Positions 16,777 to 26,848 of a stretch of DNA of 64,000 nucleotides are shown here, in pieces; positions within the stretch are counted from its first letter, which is position 1, and each line of letters starts with the position of its first letter. The stretch comes from Sandaracinaceae bacterium. GTDB taxonomy: Bacteria; Myxococcota_A; Polyangia; Polyangiales; Houyiibacteriaceae. The notes beneath the pieces are model-generated. The model saw nothing but the letters and a program-made list of their open reading frames with translations, was not told where the DNA came from and ran no database searches. The translations under genes and the position numbers were made by a program. The stretch is from the NCBI GenBank assembly GCA_020633055.1, contig JACKEJ010000004.1:124001-188000 (forward strand). The letters run 5' to 3'.

Positions 16777-19035
16777 TCAGCGCCCCCCGATGAGCTCGTA
16801 GAGCCCACCCAGGTTGAGTCCGAAGAAGAAGCTGTACGCCTGGTCGTCGGGGTGCGGCCAGTTGGGGTGCACCAAGAAGCCCACGGTGAACAGGTTCTGC
16901 GCGCGGCTGGGCAGGCCCCAGTCGAGCCCGACCATGAACGCTGGCCCGATGCGGCTGGCGTGACCGTCGGCCGCGATGCTCGCGATGAAGGGCACCGAGA
17001 ACTCGAGATCGAAGCCGTGGTTGAACTGCATGTCGAAGTGCACCAGCGGCACCACCAGACCCACGGCCCACGGGTCGGGCTTGCTGAAGAACACGCCGAG
17101 CCGCGGGTCACCGAGGATGCCGAGGCGCCCGTGCCAGCGCTCGCTGCCCACCGCGTGCGCGACGACGCGCGCCTGCCACACGCGCAGCGCTGCGCGCGCC
17201 ACGCACCGGGAGCGGCCCGCCTCACGCAAGACGAGGTGGGCGTAGATCTTCTGGTCCACCCGCAGCTCGGCCGCAGACTCGATCAGCGCGCCCGAGCGCA
17301 CCTGCCCCTCCTCGTCGACGGGGCAACGCCCACCCGAGGTCACCGCGACCGCGAAGGCCGAGACCCCGGCGTGCCCGTAGTCGCCCGTCTCGACCCCCAC
17401 CAGCGGCGCCTGGTCGGAGAGCACGCTCTGACGTCCGCTGCGCGGGTCGTTCCACGAGCTGGCGATGCCCTCGGGGACGGCGATACGGAAGCGCAGGTCG
17501 TCCTCGTGGTGGCGGAACGCGAACGTGGCTGGGTCGTCGCGCCGCACGCCGCGCCAGCCGGGCACGGCGTCACCGGTCTCGCCGTCTGGGTCACGCGTGA
17601 GCCCCACCGGCGCCCAGTCCTGCGCGGGGTCGAGCACCGCGATGCGCCCTGCGGACAGCCCGCTCGCGCCGCGGCATCCCCCGCTGGACGCCAGGCGCAG
17701 CTCGTAGAAGCCGCGCTGGAGCGTGATGGGCGCGGGGCCCTGCGAGTCCTCGCCATGGCAGAGCAGCACCTCCGCGGGCAGCTCGGACAGGGTCGCACCC
17801 GCGAGGGTGACCAGGGTCGCGCCGTCCCCCGTGGTGAAGCACTGCGAGCTGCGGTCCAGCTCCTGCACGCCGTCCGGCCGCAGGCTCACGCGCGGCTCGT
17901 CCACGCACACCCGCGCGGCCGGCGTGGCGCGCGCGATCAGCTCGAGCGCCGTGAGCGAACCCAGGGCCTTGGCGTGCATGGTGGCGCGGTGCACGCCGTG
18001 CGAGGACACCATGCAGACGCTCACGTCGCCGAGCAGCGCCATCCACTCCGTCGCGGCAGGCACCAGGCTCGCGCCCTCCTGCCCGTAGCGCTCGGTCATG
18101 AAGCGGGCCATCGGCCCCGAGTCGAGCTCGATGCGGTCGGTCAGGGCCGTCGCGCCGATGCGCTGCCCCACCTCGCACACGTTGGGGCCGCTGCCCCGCA
18201 CGAAGCGCAGCGAGCCCGCCGCCACCGCGAGCTGCAGCTCGGCCCACAGCTCGTCCTCGGCGTCCGCGCCGCGCCGCAGCGACAGCCCGCGCTCACTGCG
18301 CGAGAAGTCGGGCACCAGCAGCTCGCGCTGGGCCGCGTCACTGGCGAAGTAGTCCAGCAGCGCCGTGGGGCGACCCGAGCGGACGTCGCCCAGGGGGTAG
18401 CTGGTGGTCCCCTCCACGCGCGCCACCACGTTCCACACGCCAGCACACTCGGGCAGGGTGACGCTGGACTGGCTGCGTGAGAGCGCCTGCCGGTCGCCAC
18501 CTGCGCTGCACGCAAACTCGAGCTCCATCTGCGGAGCCCCACAGGCGCTGGACGCGCGCCGCACGGACAGGCGCCGCGCGTTGGGGTCGGGCTGCACCGC
18601 GAAGGCGCCCTGCGCCTCCATCACGAAGTCGGTGCAGTGCGCGAGGATCAGCGACGAGGCCGGTGTCGCCGTCTGGTCGCGCGGCCGCCCATACAGGACG
18701 GGCAGCTGCGGGGTGCGCCAGCCGAGGCGACCGAGCGCCGCGAGGAACGTGGTGGCCCCGCCACTCAGGGCGCGGAAACCGCTGCTCCGGTTCAGGCTGT
18801 ACTCGCAGGTCTCGCGCGGCGTGAAGGTGGTCCCGAGGAACGCCGCGGCGCTGCCGCTCGCGGCCGAGCCGAAGCACTCGGGCAGGTTGCTCTCCTGGGC
18901 GTACGCGGAGCTCGGGCCGAAGCCGACGGCGGACGCGGCCAGGAGCGCCCCCACGAGCACGGTCGAGCGCGCCCCTGGGTGTGCGGACCGCGCGGAGCGC
19001 GCGTGGGGGAGACGGGCAGACGAACGATGGGACAC
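16777..19035 (-). CDS. large exported protein of unknown function
   Basis: 752 residues from a GTG at 19035, chosen because an AGGAG Shine-Dalgarno lies seven bases upstream and because it gives a proper signal peptide (residues about 1-49, ending SSAYAQ). The longer open frame upstream has no such support. The mature protein has many Cys residues spread along the N-terminal 600 residues, and its last ~120 residues (GRLGILGDPRLGVFF, GLVVPLVHFDMQFNHGFDLEF, MVGLDWGLPS, FFFGLNLGGLYELIGGR) look like amphipathic strands of a small outer-membrane barrel. No family was recognised. The following lipoprotein gene (15612) may encode a partner. Confidence 0.7.
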   Translation of the reverse strand: MSHRSSARLPHARSARSAHPGARSTVLVGALLAASAVGFGPSSAYAQESNLPECFGSAASGSAAAFLGTTFTPRETCEYSLNRSSGFRALSGGATTFLAALGRLGWRTPQLPVLYGRPRDQTATPASSLILAHCTDFVMEAQGAFAVQPDPNARRLSVRRASSACGAPQMELEFACSAGGDRQALSRSQSSVTLPECAGVWNVVARVEGTTSYPLGDVRSGRPTALLDYFASDAAQRELLVPDFSRSERGLSLRRGADAEDELWAELQLAVAAGSLRFVRGSGPNVCEVGQRIGATALTDRIELDSGPMARFMTERYGQEGASLVPAATEWMALLGDVSVCMVSSHGVHRATMHAKALGSLTALELIARATPAARVCVDEPRVSLRPDGVQELDRSSQCFTTGDGATLVTLAGATLSELPAEVLLCHGEDSQGPAPITLQRGFYELRLASSGGCRGASGLSAGRIAVLDPAQDWAPVGLTRDPDGETGDAVPGWRGVRRDDPATFAFRHHEDDLRFRIAVPEGIASSWNDPRSGRQSVLSDQAPLVGVETGDYGHAGVSAFAVAVTSGGRCPVDEEGQVRSGALIESAAELRVDQKIYAHLVLREAGRSRCVARAALRVWQARVVAHAVGSERWHGRLGILGDPRLGVFFSKPDPWAVGLVVPLVHFDMQFNHGFDLEFSVPFIASIAADGHASRIGPAFMVGLDWGLPSRAQNLFTVGFLVHPNWPHPDDQAYSFFFGLNLGGLYELIGGR

Positions 19036-19286
19036 AGAGACACTCCTCTCGAGGGATCGGGGTCGAAGGCGAACGAGCCGGGGCCCGTTGCGCTTCCCGG
19101 CGCATACTCGCACCCTCGCGCCCGAATCGCACGCCTCACGCGGGCCTGGGGCGGAGCGCGTCGTCGCGGCGTCGCCGCCGTGGTGCCATGGCGAGTTCGC
19201 AGACGGTCCCGCTCCGACCATCACCGTCCGAGACGCCGTGGACGCACCCCTTGAGTGCTCCCCGCCTGTGGTGGATAGTGCGCGAC

Positions 19287-20528
19287 ATGATCAGGGCATC
19301 GTGGTCGGGGTCGGTCACTTCGTGGCTGTTGGTGGTAGCGCTCGCGGGTTGTTCCGGGGGCGACGACGGCGGAGGCCAGGCGGGCGCGGGGGCGCAGGCG
19401 GGCGCGGGCGGCGGGGCTCCCGCGGCGGAGCCAGCGAGCGCGGGCCAAGGGGAGCCTGCTGCTGCTCCCGAACCCACGCCCGAGCCCGAAGCGCCAGCCG
19501 AGGCCGCTCCGACCGTGACGGAGCTGTCGGCGCAGAACGCGCCCGCCGATCACGGGAGCTGGGTGGACCTGCTCCACACGGTGCGCACCACGGTCGCGGG
19601 CACGGCGTTCCGCGACGACCCCGCCCAGCTCGCGCACATGTACGATGGCGATCTGCTGACGGCGTGGAACTCCGCCACGCTGCCTGCTGGGGACGACGCC
19701 CCGCGCAGCCTGGGGGTGCGACTGCCCGCGGGCGTGCGGGTGCACGCGATCGACCTGACTGCGGGCTTCACGAAGCTGCGTCCACAGGGCGATCTCTTCA
19801 CGCAGAACCTGCGCATCCGCCGGCTGCGCGTGCGGCACCCGGGGGGCGAGGTGTTGGTCACGCTGGACCCGGAGTCGCGCGAGCTGCAGCGCATCCCCGT
19901 AGAGGGCGCGGGCGGCGACTGGCAGCTGGAGCTCTTGGAGTGGGTGCCGGGCAGCAACGCCAACTGGCGAGAGCTGTGCATCTCGGAGCTCCGCGTGTGG
20001 GGCGAAGCCGATGCCGCCGCACCCCGAGCGAGCGCGCCGATCGCGGTGGTGGGCACGCTACCGAGCGAGGCCGTGACGCAGGCGCTGGCAGCCGCGGATG
20101 CCGCCGGAGGAGACAACGCGGACGACCTCGGCGGGGAGGACGACTCGGACGCGCTCGCGCCTGCTCCAGCCGCCGTACTGACGCAGCGCGAGGGGCTCCA
20201 CGCGACGCGCATGGAGCTGGCCCCCGAGATGGATGGTCGCACCCCCCTCGACCCGCGCACCACCTACTCGAGGACGGCCGACCACCAAGTGTACTGCTAC
20301 TTCGAGCTGGCCAACCCGGAGCAGACGCCCACGACGGTCACGCTCGCCTGGGAGGACGTGAACGGTCAGGGCCGCGGGGCGCCGACGCAGATCCAGGTGC
20401 CCGGCAACCGCCGCTTCATCAACTACCGCTACACGTCGGTCGAGTGGCGACGCCCTGGGACCTACTTCTGCGTCGTGCGCCACGAGGACACGGAGCTGGC
20501 GCGCATCGCCATGACCGTGACGCCCTGA
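19287..20528 (+). CDS. lipoprotein with NADase-type glycan-binding-like and DUF2914-like domains
   Basis: 413 residues from ATG 19287 (an in-frame GTG at 19278 is possible; the open frame further upstream is non-coding). The lipobox is VALAGC (Cys22), followed by a low-complexity Gly/Ala/Pro/Glu tether (residues 25-75). A discoidin-like domain (about 85-235: HMYDGDLLTAWNS, VRVHAIDLTAGFTK, NLRIRRLRV) resembles the NADase-type glycan-binding fold. The C-terminal region (about 325-413: HQVYCYFELANPEQ, VTLAWEDVNG, GTYFCVVRHED) resembles DUF2914. Both assignments come from pattern recognition. It is divergent from the exported protein at 19035 and convergent with the sensor kinase at 20618. Likely a cell-surface binding lipoprotein. 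Confidence 0.65.
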   Translation: MIRASWSGSVTSWLLVVALAGCSGGDDGGGQAGAGAQAGAGGGAPAAEPASAGQGEPAAAPEPTPEPEAPAEAAPTVTELSAQNAPADHGSWVDLLHTVRTTVAGTAFRDDPAQLAHMYDGDLLTAWNSATLPAGDDAPRSLGVRLPAGVRVHAIDLTAGFTKLRPQGDLFTQNLRIRRLRVRHPGGEVLVTLDPESRELQRIPVEGAGGDWQLELLEWVPGSNANWRELCISELRVWGEADAAAPRASAPIAVVGTLPSEAVTQALAAADAAGGDNADDLGGEDDSDALAPAPAAVLTQREGLHATRMELAPEMDGRTPLDPRTTYSRTADHQVYCYFELANPEQTPTTVTLAWEDVNGQGRGAPTQIQVPGNRRFINYRYTSVEWRRPGTYFCVVRHEDTELARIAMTVTP

Positions 20529-20617
20529 GCACCCCGCGCGCGATTCATGTGTACGCGGTGTGGCCAGCAGCCCTGAACGCTCTCGCGAGATGGGTCGTGT
20601 CCCGCGGCTCGGCGTGT

Positions 20618-21970
20618 TCACGCGAGCGGCACGACGATCTCCAGGCAGGCGCCCTCGTCCGAGGGCACGACGCGCGCCTCACCACCGTGCCTCTCGGCGA
20701 TGGCCCGCACGAGGGCGAGGCCGAGGCCCGCACCCTCTCCCGCACGGGCCTCGCGATGGAAGGGCACGAAGACGCTCTCCTCGGCGCCTGCCGGGATGCC
20801 GCGTCCCTGGTCCTGGACGCGCACGCTGGCGCGGCCTTCGCTGGCGACCAGCGACACGAGCACACGGGTGCCACGTGGCGTGTGCTGTAGCGCGTTGCGC
20901 AGCAGGTTGTCGACGGCGCGCCCCAGCATCTCGGGCTCGACCTCGGCGCGCACGGCGTCGGGCGCACGCAGCACGAGCGTCACCTCGGCGAGCGTGGCGA
21001 CGTCCGTGAAACGACGGATGGAGTCCCGCACGAGCTCGCGCAGGTCGGTCGGCAGGGGCGCGCGCGGCGCGGCTCGAGCGGCGCCCATCCCGAGCAACTC
21101 CTGCGCCATCGTCTCCAGGCGCGTCACCTCCGCCCCAACCTCTTCGAGCGCCTCGCGCAGCTCCGCATCGCCGCGCGGTCGGCGCAGCGTGACGTCCACC
21201 GTGGCGCGCAGCGTCGCCAGGGGGGTGCGCAGCTCGTGGGCGGCCCCGGCCAACATCCGCTCGCGCGCTGCTCGGTCTTCGCGCATGCGCACCGTGGCGC
21301 GGCTGACCGCAGCGCGCAGCTCGCCCACGACGTCGGGCAGGTCGTCCCCGGGAGGGTCCTGGTCGAGCTGCCCCTCACCCAACGCCTGCACATGCTGCGC
21401 GATGCCCTCGATGCGCCGCGCCAGCCACCCGGCGTGTCGCCGCTGCGCCACGAACAGCGCGAGCGCCACCAGCAACAACCCGAAGCCGCTCGAGCGCCAG
21501 TAGGTCGCGATGGCGCGCTCCGTGGGCTCGAGGCTGGTGGAGAGCCACAGCGCGTGCGGACGTCCGTCGGGGCTGGGGACGCGCAGCACGAGCACTCGGG
21601 CACCCTGCTCCGTGCGCAGCTGCGGCTCGTCGCCCGCGGGTGGTGGCAGGCGCTCCGGCATGCGCGGGGAGACGCGGGTGGCGAGCAGCCGCGCGCCATC
21701 GGGCCCGTAGATGGCCGCGGCCGCAGCGTCGAGCGACCCCGTGCTCAAGAGAGCCTCGCGCACCGGAGAGTCGTCGGCGTGGAGATGTGGAAACGCCCCG
21801 GGGCGGTCGAACAGGCTCACCGACTCGGCGGCCGCCTGCGCGCGCAGAGACTGGTCCACCGCGGAGAGCAGCGAGCGCTCGAACACGAGCCCGACGCCCA
21901 CCCCCGCCAGCGCCATCAACGTCAGGGGCAACGCAACCCCATACGCGAGCAAGCGCCGGTCGAGCCTCAT
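20618..21970 (-). CDS. sensor histidine kinase of the metal-efflux operon
   Basis: 450 residues from ATG 21970, which overlaps the response-regulator stop codon (ATGA). TM1 is at residues 8-30, a ~130-residue periplasmic sensor follows, then TM2 at about 160-180 and a HAMP linker. The HisKA H-box is AGAAHELRTPLATLR near residue 243; the ATP-binding domain has DNLLRNALQHTP (N box), VQDQGRGIP (G1) and GEGAGLGLALVRAIAE (G2). It should phosphorylate the adjacent regulator. The genomic place, at the end of an RND efflux operon, points to a CusS/CzcS-type heavy-metal sensor. The periplasmic domain carries only scattered His (FPHLHADD), so the ligand cannot be named. Confidence 0.9.
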   Translation of the reverse strand: MRLDRRLLAYGVALPLTLMALAGVGVGLVFERSLLSAVDQSLRAQAAAESVSLFDRPGAFPHLHADDSPVREALLSTGSLDAAAAAIYGPDGARLLATRVSPRMPERLPPPAGDEPQLRTEQGARVLVLRVPSPDGRPHALWLSTSLEPTERAIATYWRSSGFGLLLVALALFVAQRRHAGWLARRIEGIAQHVQALGEGQLDQDPPGDDLPDVVGELRAAVSRATVRMREDRAARERMLAGAAHELRTPLATLRATVDVTLRRPRGDAELREALEEVGAEVTRLETMAQELLGMGAARAAPRAPLPTDLRELVRDSIRRFTDVATLAEVTLVLRAPDAVRAEVEPEMLGRAVDNLLRNALQHTPRGTRVLVSLVASEGRASVRVQDQGRGIPAGAEESVFVPFHREARAGEGAGLGLALVRAIAERHGGEARVVPSDEGACLEIVVPLA

Positions 21971-22656
21971 GCGCCGTCTCCCTCCGAGGGTCGCAGCATG
22001 CGGAAGCCGACACCCCGCACCGCGGTGATGCGCGGTCCGCCGGGCCCGAGGGCGTCCAGCTTGCGGCGCAGGTAACCGACGTAGACGTCGAGGATGTTGG
22101 GGTCGCCCTCGAAGCCCCAGCCCCACACCGCGTTGAGCAAGTGACTGCGCGTCAACACGTCACCCGCGTGAGCGAAGAACTCGACGGCCAGCGAGAGCTC
22201 GCGCGGCGACAACGACACCTCCAGCTCGCCGCGACGGAGGTGGTGGCGCCGGGCATCGAGCTCCACGTCGCCGAGGCGGAGCGTGCTGCTGGCGCCGACG
22301 GCCCGCCGCTGCAGCGCCTCCAGGCGCGCGACCAGCTCAGCAAACGCAAATGGCTTCACCAGGTAGTCGTCAGCCCCAGCCCGCAGACCCGTGACGCGCT
22401 CCCCGATCTCGCCACGTGCGGTGAGCATCAGCACTGGGATGCGCAGCCCCTCGGCGCGCCAGCCGCGCAGCACGCTCGGTCCATCCACGTCGGGCAGCAT
22501 CCAGTCGAGCACCACCACGTCGTAGACCACGTCGAGGACCTGCCGACGCGCGTCGGCGGCGGTACCGCACACATCGACGAGGTGTCCCTCTTCGCGCAGA
22601 CCGCGGGCCACCTTGGTGGCGAGCTTGGCTTCGTCTTCGACCAGCAACACGCGCAT
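21967..22656 (-). CDS. OmpR/PhoB-family response regulator of the metal-efflux operon
   Basis: 229 residues. The receiver domain has the acidic pair E7-D8, phospho-acceptor D51 (VVVLDWMLPDVDG), T79 and K101 (DDYLVKPF). The C-terminal winged helix (from about residue 125: LRLGDVELDARRH, LSPRELSLAVEFFAHAGDVLTR, VDVYVGYLRRKLD-like segment, AVRGVGFRM) is of the OmpR type. It begins 32 bases after the RND pump gene and overlaps the kinase gene. Direct repeats of CTGAGA with 11-base spacing in front of the first operon gene (28224-28250) are the obvious candidate binding site. Confidence 0.93.
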   Translation of the reverse strand: MRVLLVEDEAKLATKVARGLREEGHLVDVCGTAADARRQVLDVVYDVVVLDWMLPDVDGPSVLRGWRAEGLRIPVLMLTARGEIGERVTGLRAGADDYLVKPFAFAELVARLEALQRRAVGASSTLRLGDVELDARRHHLRRGELEVSLSPRELSLAVEFFAHAGDVLTRSHLLNAVWGWGFEGDPNILDVYVGYLRRKLDALGPGGPRITAVRGVGFRMLRPSEGDGA

Positions 22657-22688
22657 GGGTACGTCCTACTCCGTTGGCGGACGGGCGG

Positions 22689-25600
22689 CTAGAGCGCGTC
22701 GGAGGTGGGCGGGGAGGCAGCGCGCGCCCCGACGCGGACGCGGCCGAACCACCGCACCAGGGTCGGGTAGAGCACGGGCAGCAGCAGCAAGCTGACGGCG
22801 GTCGATGTGACCAGCCCCCCGACGACGACCGTCGCGAGTGGACGTTGCACCTCGGCCCCAGCCCCCGTCGCCAGCATCATGGGCACGAACCCGAGCGACG
22901 CGACGAGCGCCGTGGTGGAGACCGGTCGGAGGCGTGCCTTGGCCGCATCGAGAGCCGCCTGCGCTGGGGACTTCCCGTCCGCGACCTCCACTTCGATGCG
23001 GGCCATGAGCACGACGCCGTTGAGCACTGCGATGCCGGAGAGCGCGATGAAGCCGATGGCCGCCGAGATGGAGATGGGGAGGTCGCGCAGCACGAGCATC
23101 ACCACGCCTCCGACGGCGGCGAAGGGGATGTGCATGGCGATGATGAGCACGGGCTGCAGGCGCCGGAAGAGCAACGTCAGGACCGCGAGGATACCCACCA
23201 GGACGAGCGGCACCACCCACGTGAGGCGTCGCTTGGCGGCCTCGAAGGCCTCGTACTGACCGCCCCAGTCGAGGCGGTAGCCCGCCGGCACGTGCAAGCC
23301 GACGAGCCGTCGTTGAGCCTCCGCGGCGACGGTCCCCAGGTCGCGCCCGCGGACGTTGAAGCCCACTGCGATGCGTCGCTCCGAGCGTGCGTGGTGGATC
23401 ACGCTCGGAGTCTCGAGCCGCCGCACGCGGGCGACGTCGGCGAGCGCGACCAGCCCCTCGCTCGTCGGGACCAGCGCGCTCTCGAGCCCTTGCGCGGTGG
23501 GAGAGGAGAGGCGCACGCGGATAGGGATGCGCAGCACGTCTTCGTACGTTGCGCCCGCGCCGAGCCCCACCTGGAACGCCTGCACCGCGTCGAGCACGTC
23601 GCCCACACGCAGCCCGTGGCGCGCCGCTCGGAGGGGGTCGGGCACGACGTCCATCAACGGCACGCCGGGGGGCGCGAGGAGGCGCAGGTCTTCGGCCCCT
23701 TCGAGACCGGTAAGTCGCTGCTCGATGTCCTCGGCCACGGCGCGCGCTGCGCCGAGGTCCACTCCCACCACGCTCACGCTCACGTCGGTGACGTCGCCTC
23801 CCAAGAGCTCGTTGAAGCGCATCTGGATAGGCTGCGTGAAGGCGACTTCGTCCCCTGGCGAGGTCGCCTCGATGCGCTCCCCCAGCTCCTCCAGCAGCCG
23901 GTCGCGCGTCACCCCCGGGCGCCACTCGGTCGTTGGGCGCAGGCGCAGGAACACGTCGGACTGCTCGAGGCCCATGACGTCGGTGGCCACCGCCGGGCTC
24001 CCGATGCGGGAGTACACCGCCGCGACCTCTGGCACGTCCAACGCGGCGACCTCGAGCGCCGACCCCAGCTGTGCGGCCCCCTCGATGGCGATGTCCGGGC
24101 GGCGCGTGACCTGGACCACCAGATCGCCCTCGTCGAGCTGTGGCACGAAGGCGGTCCCAGCGCGCCCAAAGAGCACCGCGCCCGCCGCCAACGTCGCGAC
24201 CGCGACCCCGCCCACGACGAAGGGGTGCCGACTGGCCGCCGCGAGGAGAGGCGTGTGCAAACGCTCGAGCGCGCGCACGAGGCGCGGCGAGTTGGTTGGC
24301 ATGTGCTCGCGTCGAACCGCGAGGGCCGTCATCGCCGGCGTGAAGGTGAACGTCAGCAGCAGCGCCGCCGCCAGCGCCAGCACGACGGTGATCGCCATGG
24401 GACGGAACATCTTACCGTCCACCCCCTGGAGCGCGAGGATGGGCACGTAGACCATCAGGATGACGGCCACCGAGTAGGCGACCGGGCGGGCCACCTCGGT
24501 CACGGCACGCTGCAGGCCTACCGACGAGTCCTCGTCCGGATGCGACGCCCAGCGATGGAAGATGGCCTCCACCAACACCACCGCGCCATCCACGAGCAGG
24601 CCGAAGTCGATGGCGCCAAGGCTCATCAGGTTTCCAGGCACGTCGAGCGCCACCATGCCCACCAGCGCCCCGAGCATCGCCAGCGGGATGGTCGCCGCGA
24701 CGACGAGCGCCGCCCGGGCGCTGCCGAGCATGACGAACAGCACCAAGGCCACGAGCAACCCGCCTTCGAGCAGGTTCTTGCCTACCGTGCGCAGCGTCGC
24801 CGCCACGAGCTCGCTGCGGTCGTAGATGGTCTCGACGTGGACCCCCGCGGGCAAGGCCGCGAGCACTTCGGGCATGCGCGCGTGGATGCCGTCCAGCACC
24901 ATCAGCGCGTTCTCGCCGCGCAGCATCTGCACCATGACGTACACACCCTCGCCGCGGCCCTGCGATGTCGCGGTACCCAACCGGGGTTCCGCACCGGGGC
25001 GCACGGTGGCGACGTCGCCCACGCGTAGCGTCGCGCCTCCCTCCGAGGTGCGCAGCACGGCGCGCGCCAGGTCTGCCGGTTCGGCGGGGAGCGCGCGGCC
25101 CCGCAGCAGCTGGCGCTGGGCGTCCGCCCTCAGCGAGTCTCCCGCGACCGCGCCGCTTGCCCGCGCTACGGCATCCTGAAGCGCCGCGAGCGTGACGCCG
25201 TGTGCGGCCATCGCGACGGGGTCGCCTACGACGTCGAGGGTGCGCCGCGTACCACCCCACGTGTTGACCTCCACCACGCCCGGCACCGCGCGCAGGATGG
25301 GGGCGATGCGCAGCTCCACCAGCTCGAGGATCTGCGTCGCATCGTAGCCCTCTCCCTCGACGGCGAAATGGTAGATCTCGCCAAGCCCCCCCGTCATGGG
25401 GCCCAGCTCGGGCGCCTCGACCCCCGCCGGGAGCTCTGGGAGCGTCATCAGGCGCTCGGCGACCAGCTGGCGCGCGCGCACGAGGTCGACGTCGTCGTGG
25501 AACACGGCCGTCACGGCGCTGAGGCCATAGCGTGAGAGGGAGCGCTGCGTGTCCAGTCCCGGTAGCCCGCCGAGCGCGATCTCGACGGGTCGTGTCACCA

Positions 25601-25790
25601 GGCGCTCCACCTCCTCGGGCGTGTAGCCGGGCGCGCGCGTCAACAGCACCACCTGCTGGCCCGTCACGTCGGGCAGCGCGTCCAGGCGCAGGTTGCGCGC
25701 CGTCAGGAGAGCCGCTCCGGACAACGCCACCACCAGCGCCAGGACCAGCTTGCGGTTCGCGATGGACCAGAGCAGCAAGCGCTCGATCAT
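22689..25790 (-). CDS. CzcA/CusA-type heavy-metal efflux RND transporter
   Basis: 1033 residues, the usual size of an HME-RND pump. It has the N-terminal membrane anchor (LVLALVVALSG), the two large periplasmic loops and two six-helix membrane blocks. The DFGLLVDGAVVLVE motif (about residues 393-406) in TM4 holds the acidic residues that relay protons and is diagnostic for metal-exporting RND proteins of the Czc group. It drives metal ions out of the periplasm or cytoplasm through an adaptor and a TolC-type channel using the proton gradient. The ATG overlaps the adaptor stop (ATGA). The exact ion (Zn/Co/Cd, Ni, or Cu/Ag) cannot be told from these residues alone. Confidence 0.93.
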   Translation of the reverse strand: MIERLLLWSIANRKLVLALVVALSGAALLTARNLRLDALPDVTGQQVVLLTRAPGYTPEEVERLVTRPVEIALGGLPGLDTQRSLSRYGLSAVTAVFHDDVDLVRARQLVAERLMTLPELPAGVEAPELGPMTGGLGEIYHFAVEGEGYDATQILELVELRIAPILRAVPGVVEVNTWGGTRRTLDVVGDPVAMAAHGVTLAALQDAVARASGAVAGDSLRADAQRQLLRGRALPAEPADLARAVLRTSEGGATLRVGDVATVRPGAEPRLGTATSQGRGEGVYVMVQMLRGENALMVLDGIHARMPEVLAALPAGVHVETIYDRSELVAATLRTVGKNLLEGGLLVALVLFVMLGSARAALVVAATIPLAMLGALVGMVALDVPGNLMSLGAIDFGLLVDGAVVLVEAIFHRWASHPDEDSSVGLQRAVTEVARPVAYSVAVILMVYVPILALQGVDGKMFRPMAITVVLALAAALLLTFTFTPAMTALAVRREHMPTNSPRLVRALERLHTPLLAAASRHPFVVGGVAVATLAAGAVLFGRAGTAFVPQLDEGDLVVQVTRRPDIAIEGAAQLGSALEVAALDVPEVAAVYSRIGSPAVATDVMGLEQSDVFLRLRPTTEWRPGVTRDRLLEELGERIEATSPGDEVAFTQPIQMRFNELLGGDVTDVSVSVVGVDLGAARAVAEDIEQRLTGLEGAEDLRLLAPPGVPLMDVVPDPLRAARHGLRVGDVLDAVQAFQVGLGAGATYEDVLRIPIRVRLSSPTAQGLESALVPTSEGLVALADVARVRRLETPSVIHHARSERRIAVGFNVRGRDLGTVAAEAQRRLVGLHVPAGYRLDWGGQYEAFEAAKRRLTWVVPLVLVGILAVLTLLFRRLQPVLIIAMHIPFAAVGGVVMLVLRDLPISISAAIGFIALSGIAVLNGVVLMARIEVEVADGKSPAQAALDAAKARLRPVSTTALVASLGFVPMMLATGAGAEVQRPLATVVVGGLVTSTAVSLLLLPVLYPTLVRWFGRVRVGARAASPPTSDAL

Positions 25791-26848
25791 GGTTGCTCCC
25801 GTCCGAAGCGGACCGTCACCCAGGCGCCGTGCGGGAGCGGCGAGGTGACGGGGTAGAAGGTGTGGAACATGCCCGTGGAGGGGTCGAGCACGGGCGCCTG
25901 GGTGGGCGTCGCGGGGAGCTCGTGCCCATCGACCACGAGGGTGACGGGGCCGTCGGGAGCGCGCTGTGCGGTCGTGACTTGAACGACGGCGTCACTGGGG
26001 CTGACCACGCGGGCGAGCGGCATCTCGCGCCCCACGGACGCCCCCTCGCGCACCAACAGCGCGACGACGACGCCGGCCCGGGGCGTGCGGACTCGGAGCA
26101 CTCCGTGACGCGCGAGGTAGCGACGATCGGCGGCGCGGACGTCCGCAGCCCGCAATGTCGCGGCGGCCATGTCGGCGCGGGTGCGTAGCTGAACCAGCGC
26201 CACCTCTGCCGCGTCGAGCGTCGCGCGTGGCTCGAGGGACTCGGCGACCAACTGCGCGACCCGCTCGCGCTGCTCGGACAGCAGGCGTGACTGCGCGGCG
26301 AGCCCGACCACTTCGACGGCCGCGAGCGCGAGCTCGGGGGACTCCACCTCCGCGACCACGTCGCCCTCCTCCAGCGCGTCACCCACGTGCGCCACCAACC
26401 GTCGGACACGCCCATCGAAGACCAACCCGACGTCGCTGACGCCCGACGTGGTGACCACGCGCCCGAGCGCCTCCCGCAACGGAACGGCGACCCCCTCGGG
26501 GGAGGAGCCATCCGACGGGTCGTGGGCGGCGCCCGGCAGAGCGCCTGAGTCCCCTGGCGTCGCCTCCCGGGGCGACCCCAGGGCAGACGCGGCGCGCACG
26601 TCGGTGGGCGCGTCTTGACGTGCATCTTGGCGTATCGCTGCGCGCGTGTCCCCTGACGCGTCGGTCTCCGCGCTGGGTGGGCCACCGCACGCCATGCAGA
26701 CGGCGATCGCGCACGTGATCGCAACGCCCGATCGCGAAACGCGCGACACGGCGCCAGGTGACCCCTGCGCGCCTGAACTCCCATCCGATGCCATCGGAGC
26801 GCGCGACGTGGGTCGGGCCCGACGCGAGAGATGAACGATGACGCTCAT
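25787..26848 (-). CDS. RND efflux periplasmic adaptor (membrane-fusion) lipoprotein
   Basis: 353 residues. A long N-terminal leader ends in a lipobox (VCMACG, Cys54), followed by a low-complexity tether and the adaptor body: half-lipoyl motif (VRRLVAHVGDALEEGDVVAEVESPEL), an alpha-hairpin (about 175-240), the second half-lipoyl (GVLRVRTPRAGVVVALLVREGASVG) and beta domains. It is short for a CzcB/CusB protein and has no C-terminal metal-binding extension; one of the beta domains looks reduced. It bridges the pump and the outer-membrane channel. It overlaps the neighbouring genes by four bases on both sides, so the three export components are translationally coupled. Confidence 0.88.
   Translation of the reverse strand: MSVIVHLSRRARPTSRAPMASDGSSGAQGSPGAVSRVSRSGVAITCAIAVCMACGGPPSAETDASGDTRAAIRQDARQDAPTDVRAASALGSPREATPGDSGALPGAAHDPSDGSSPEGVAVPLREALGRVVTTSGVSDVGLVFDGRVRRLVAHVGDALEEGDVVAEVESPELALAAVEVVGLAAQSRLLSEQRERVAQLVAESLEPRATLDAAEVALVQLRTRADMAAATLRAADVRAADRRYLARHGVLRVRTPRAGVVVALLVREGASVGREMPLARVVSPSDAVVQVTTAQRAPDGPVTLVVDGHELPATPTQAPVLDPSTGMFHTFYPVTSPLPHGAWVTVRFGREQP

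Noticed and set aside
22674..25028. 784-codon plus-strand frame opposite the RND pump
   Set aside because: Antisense shadow; His/Asp-rich translation follows from the complementary codons of the pump.
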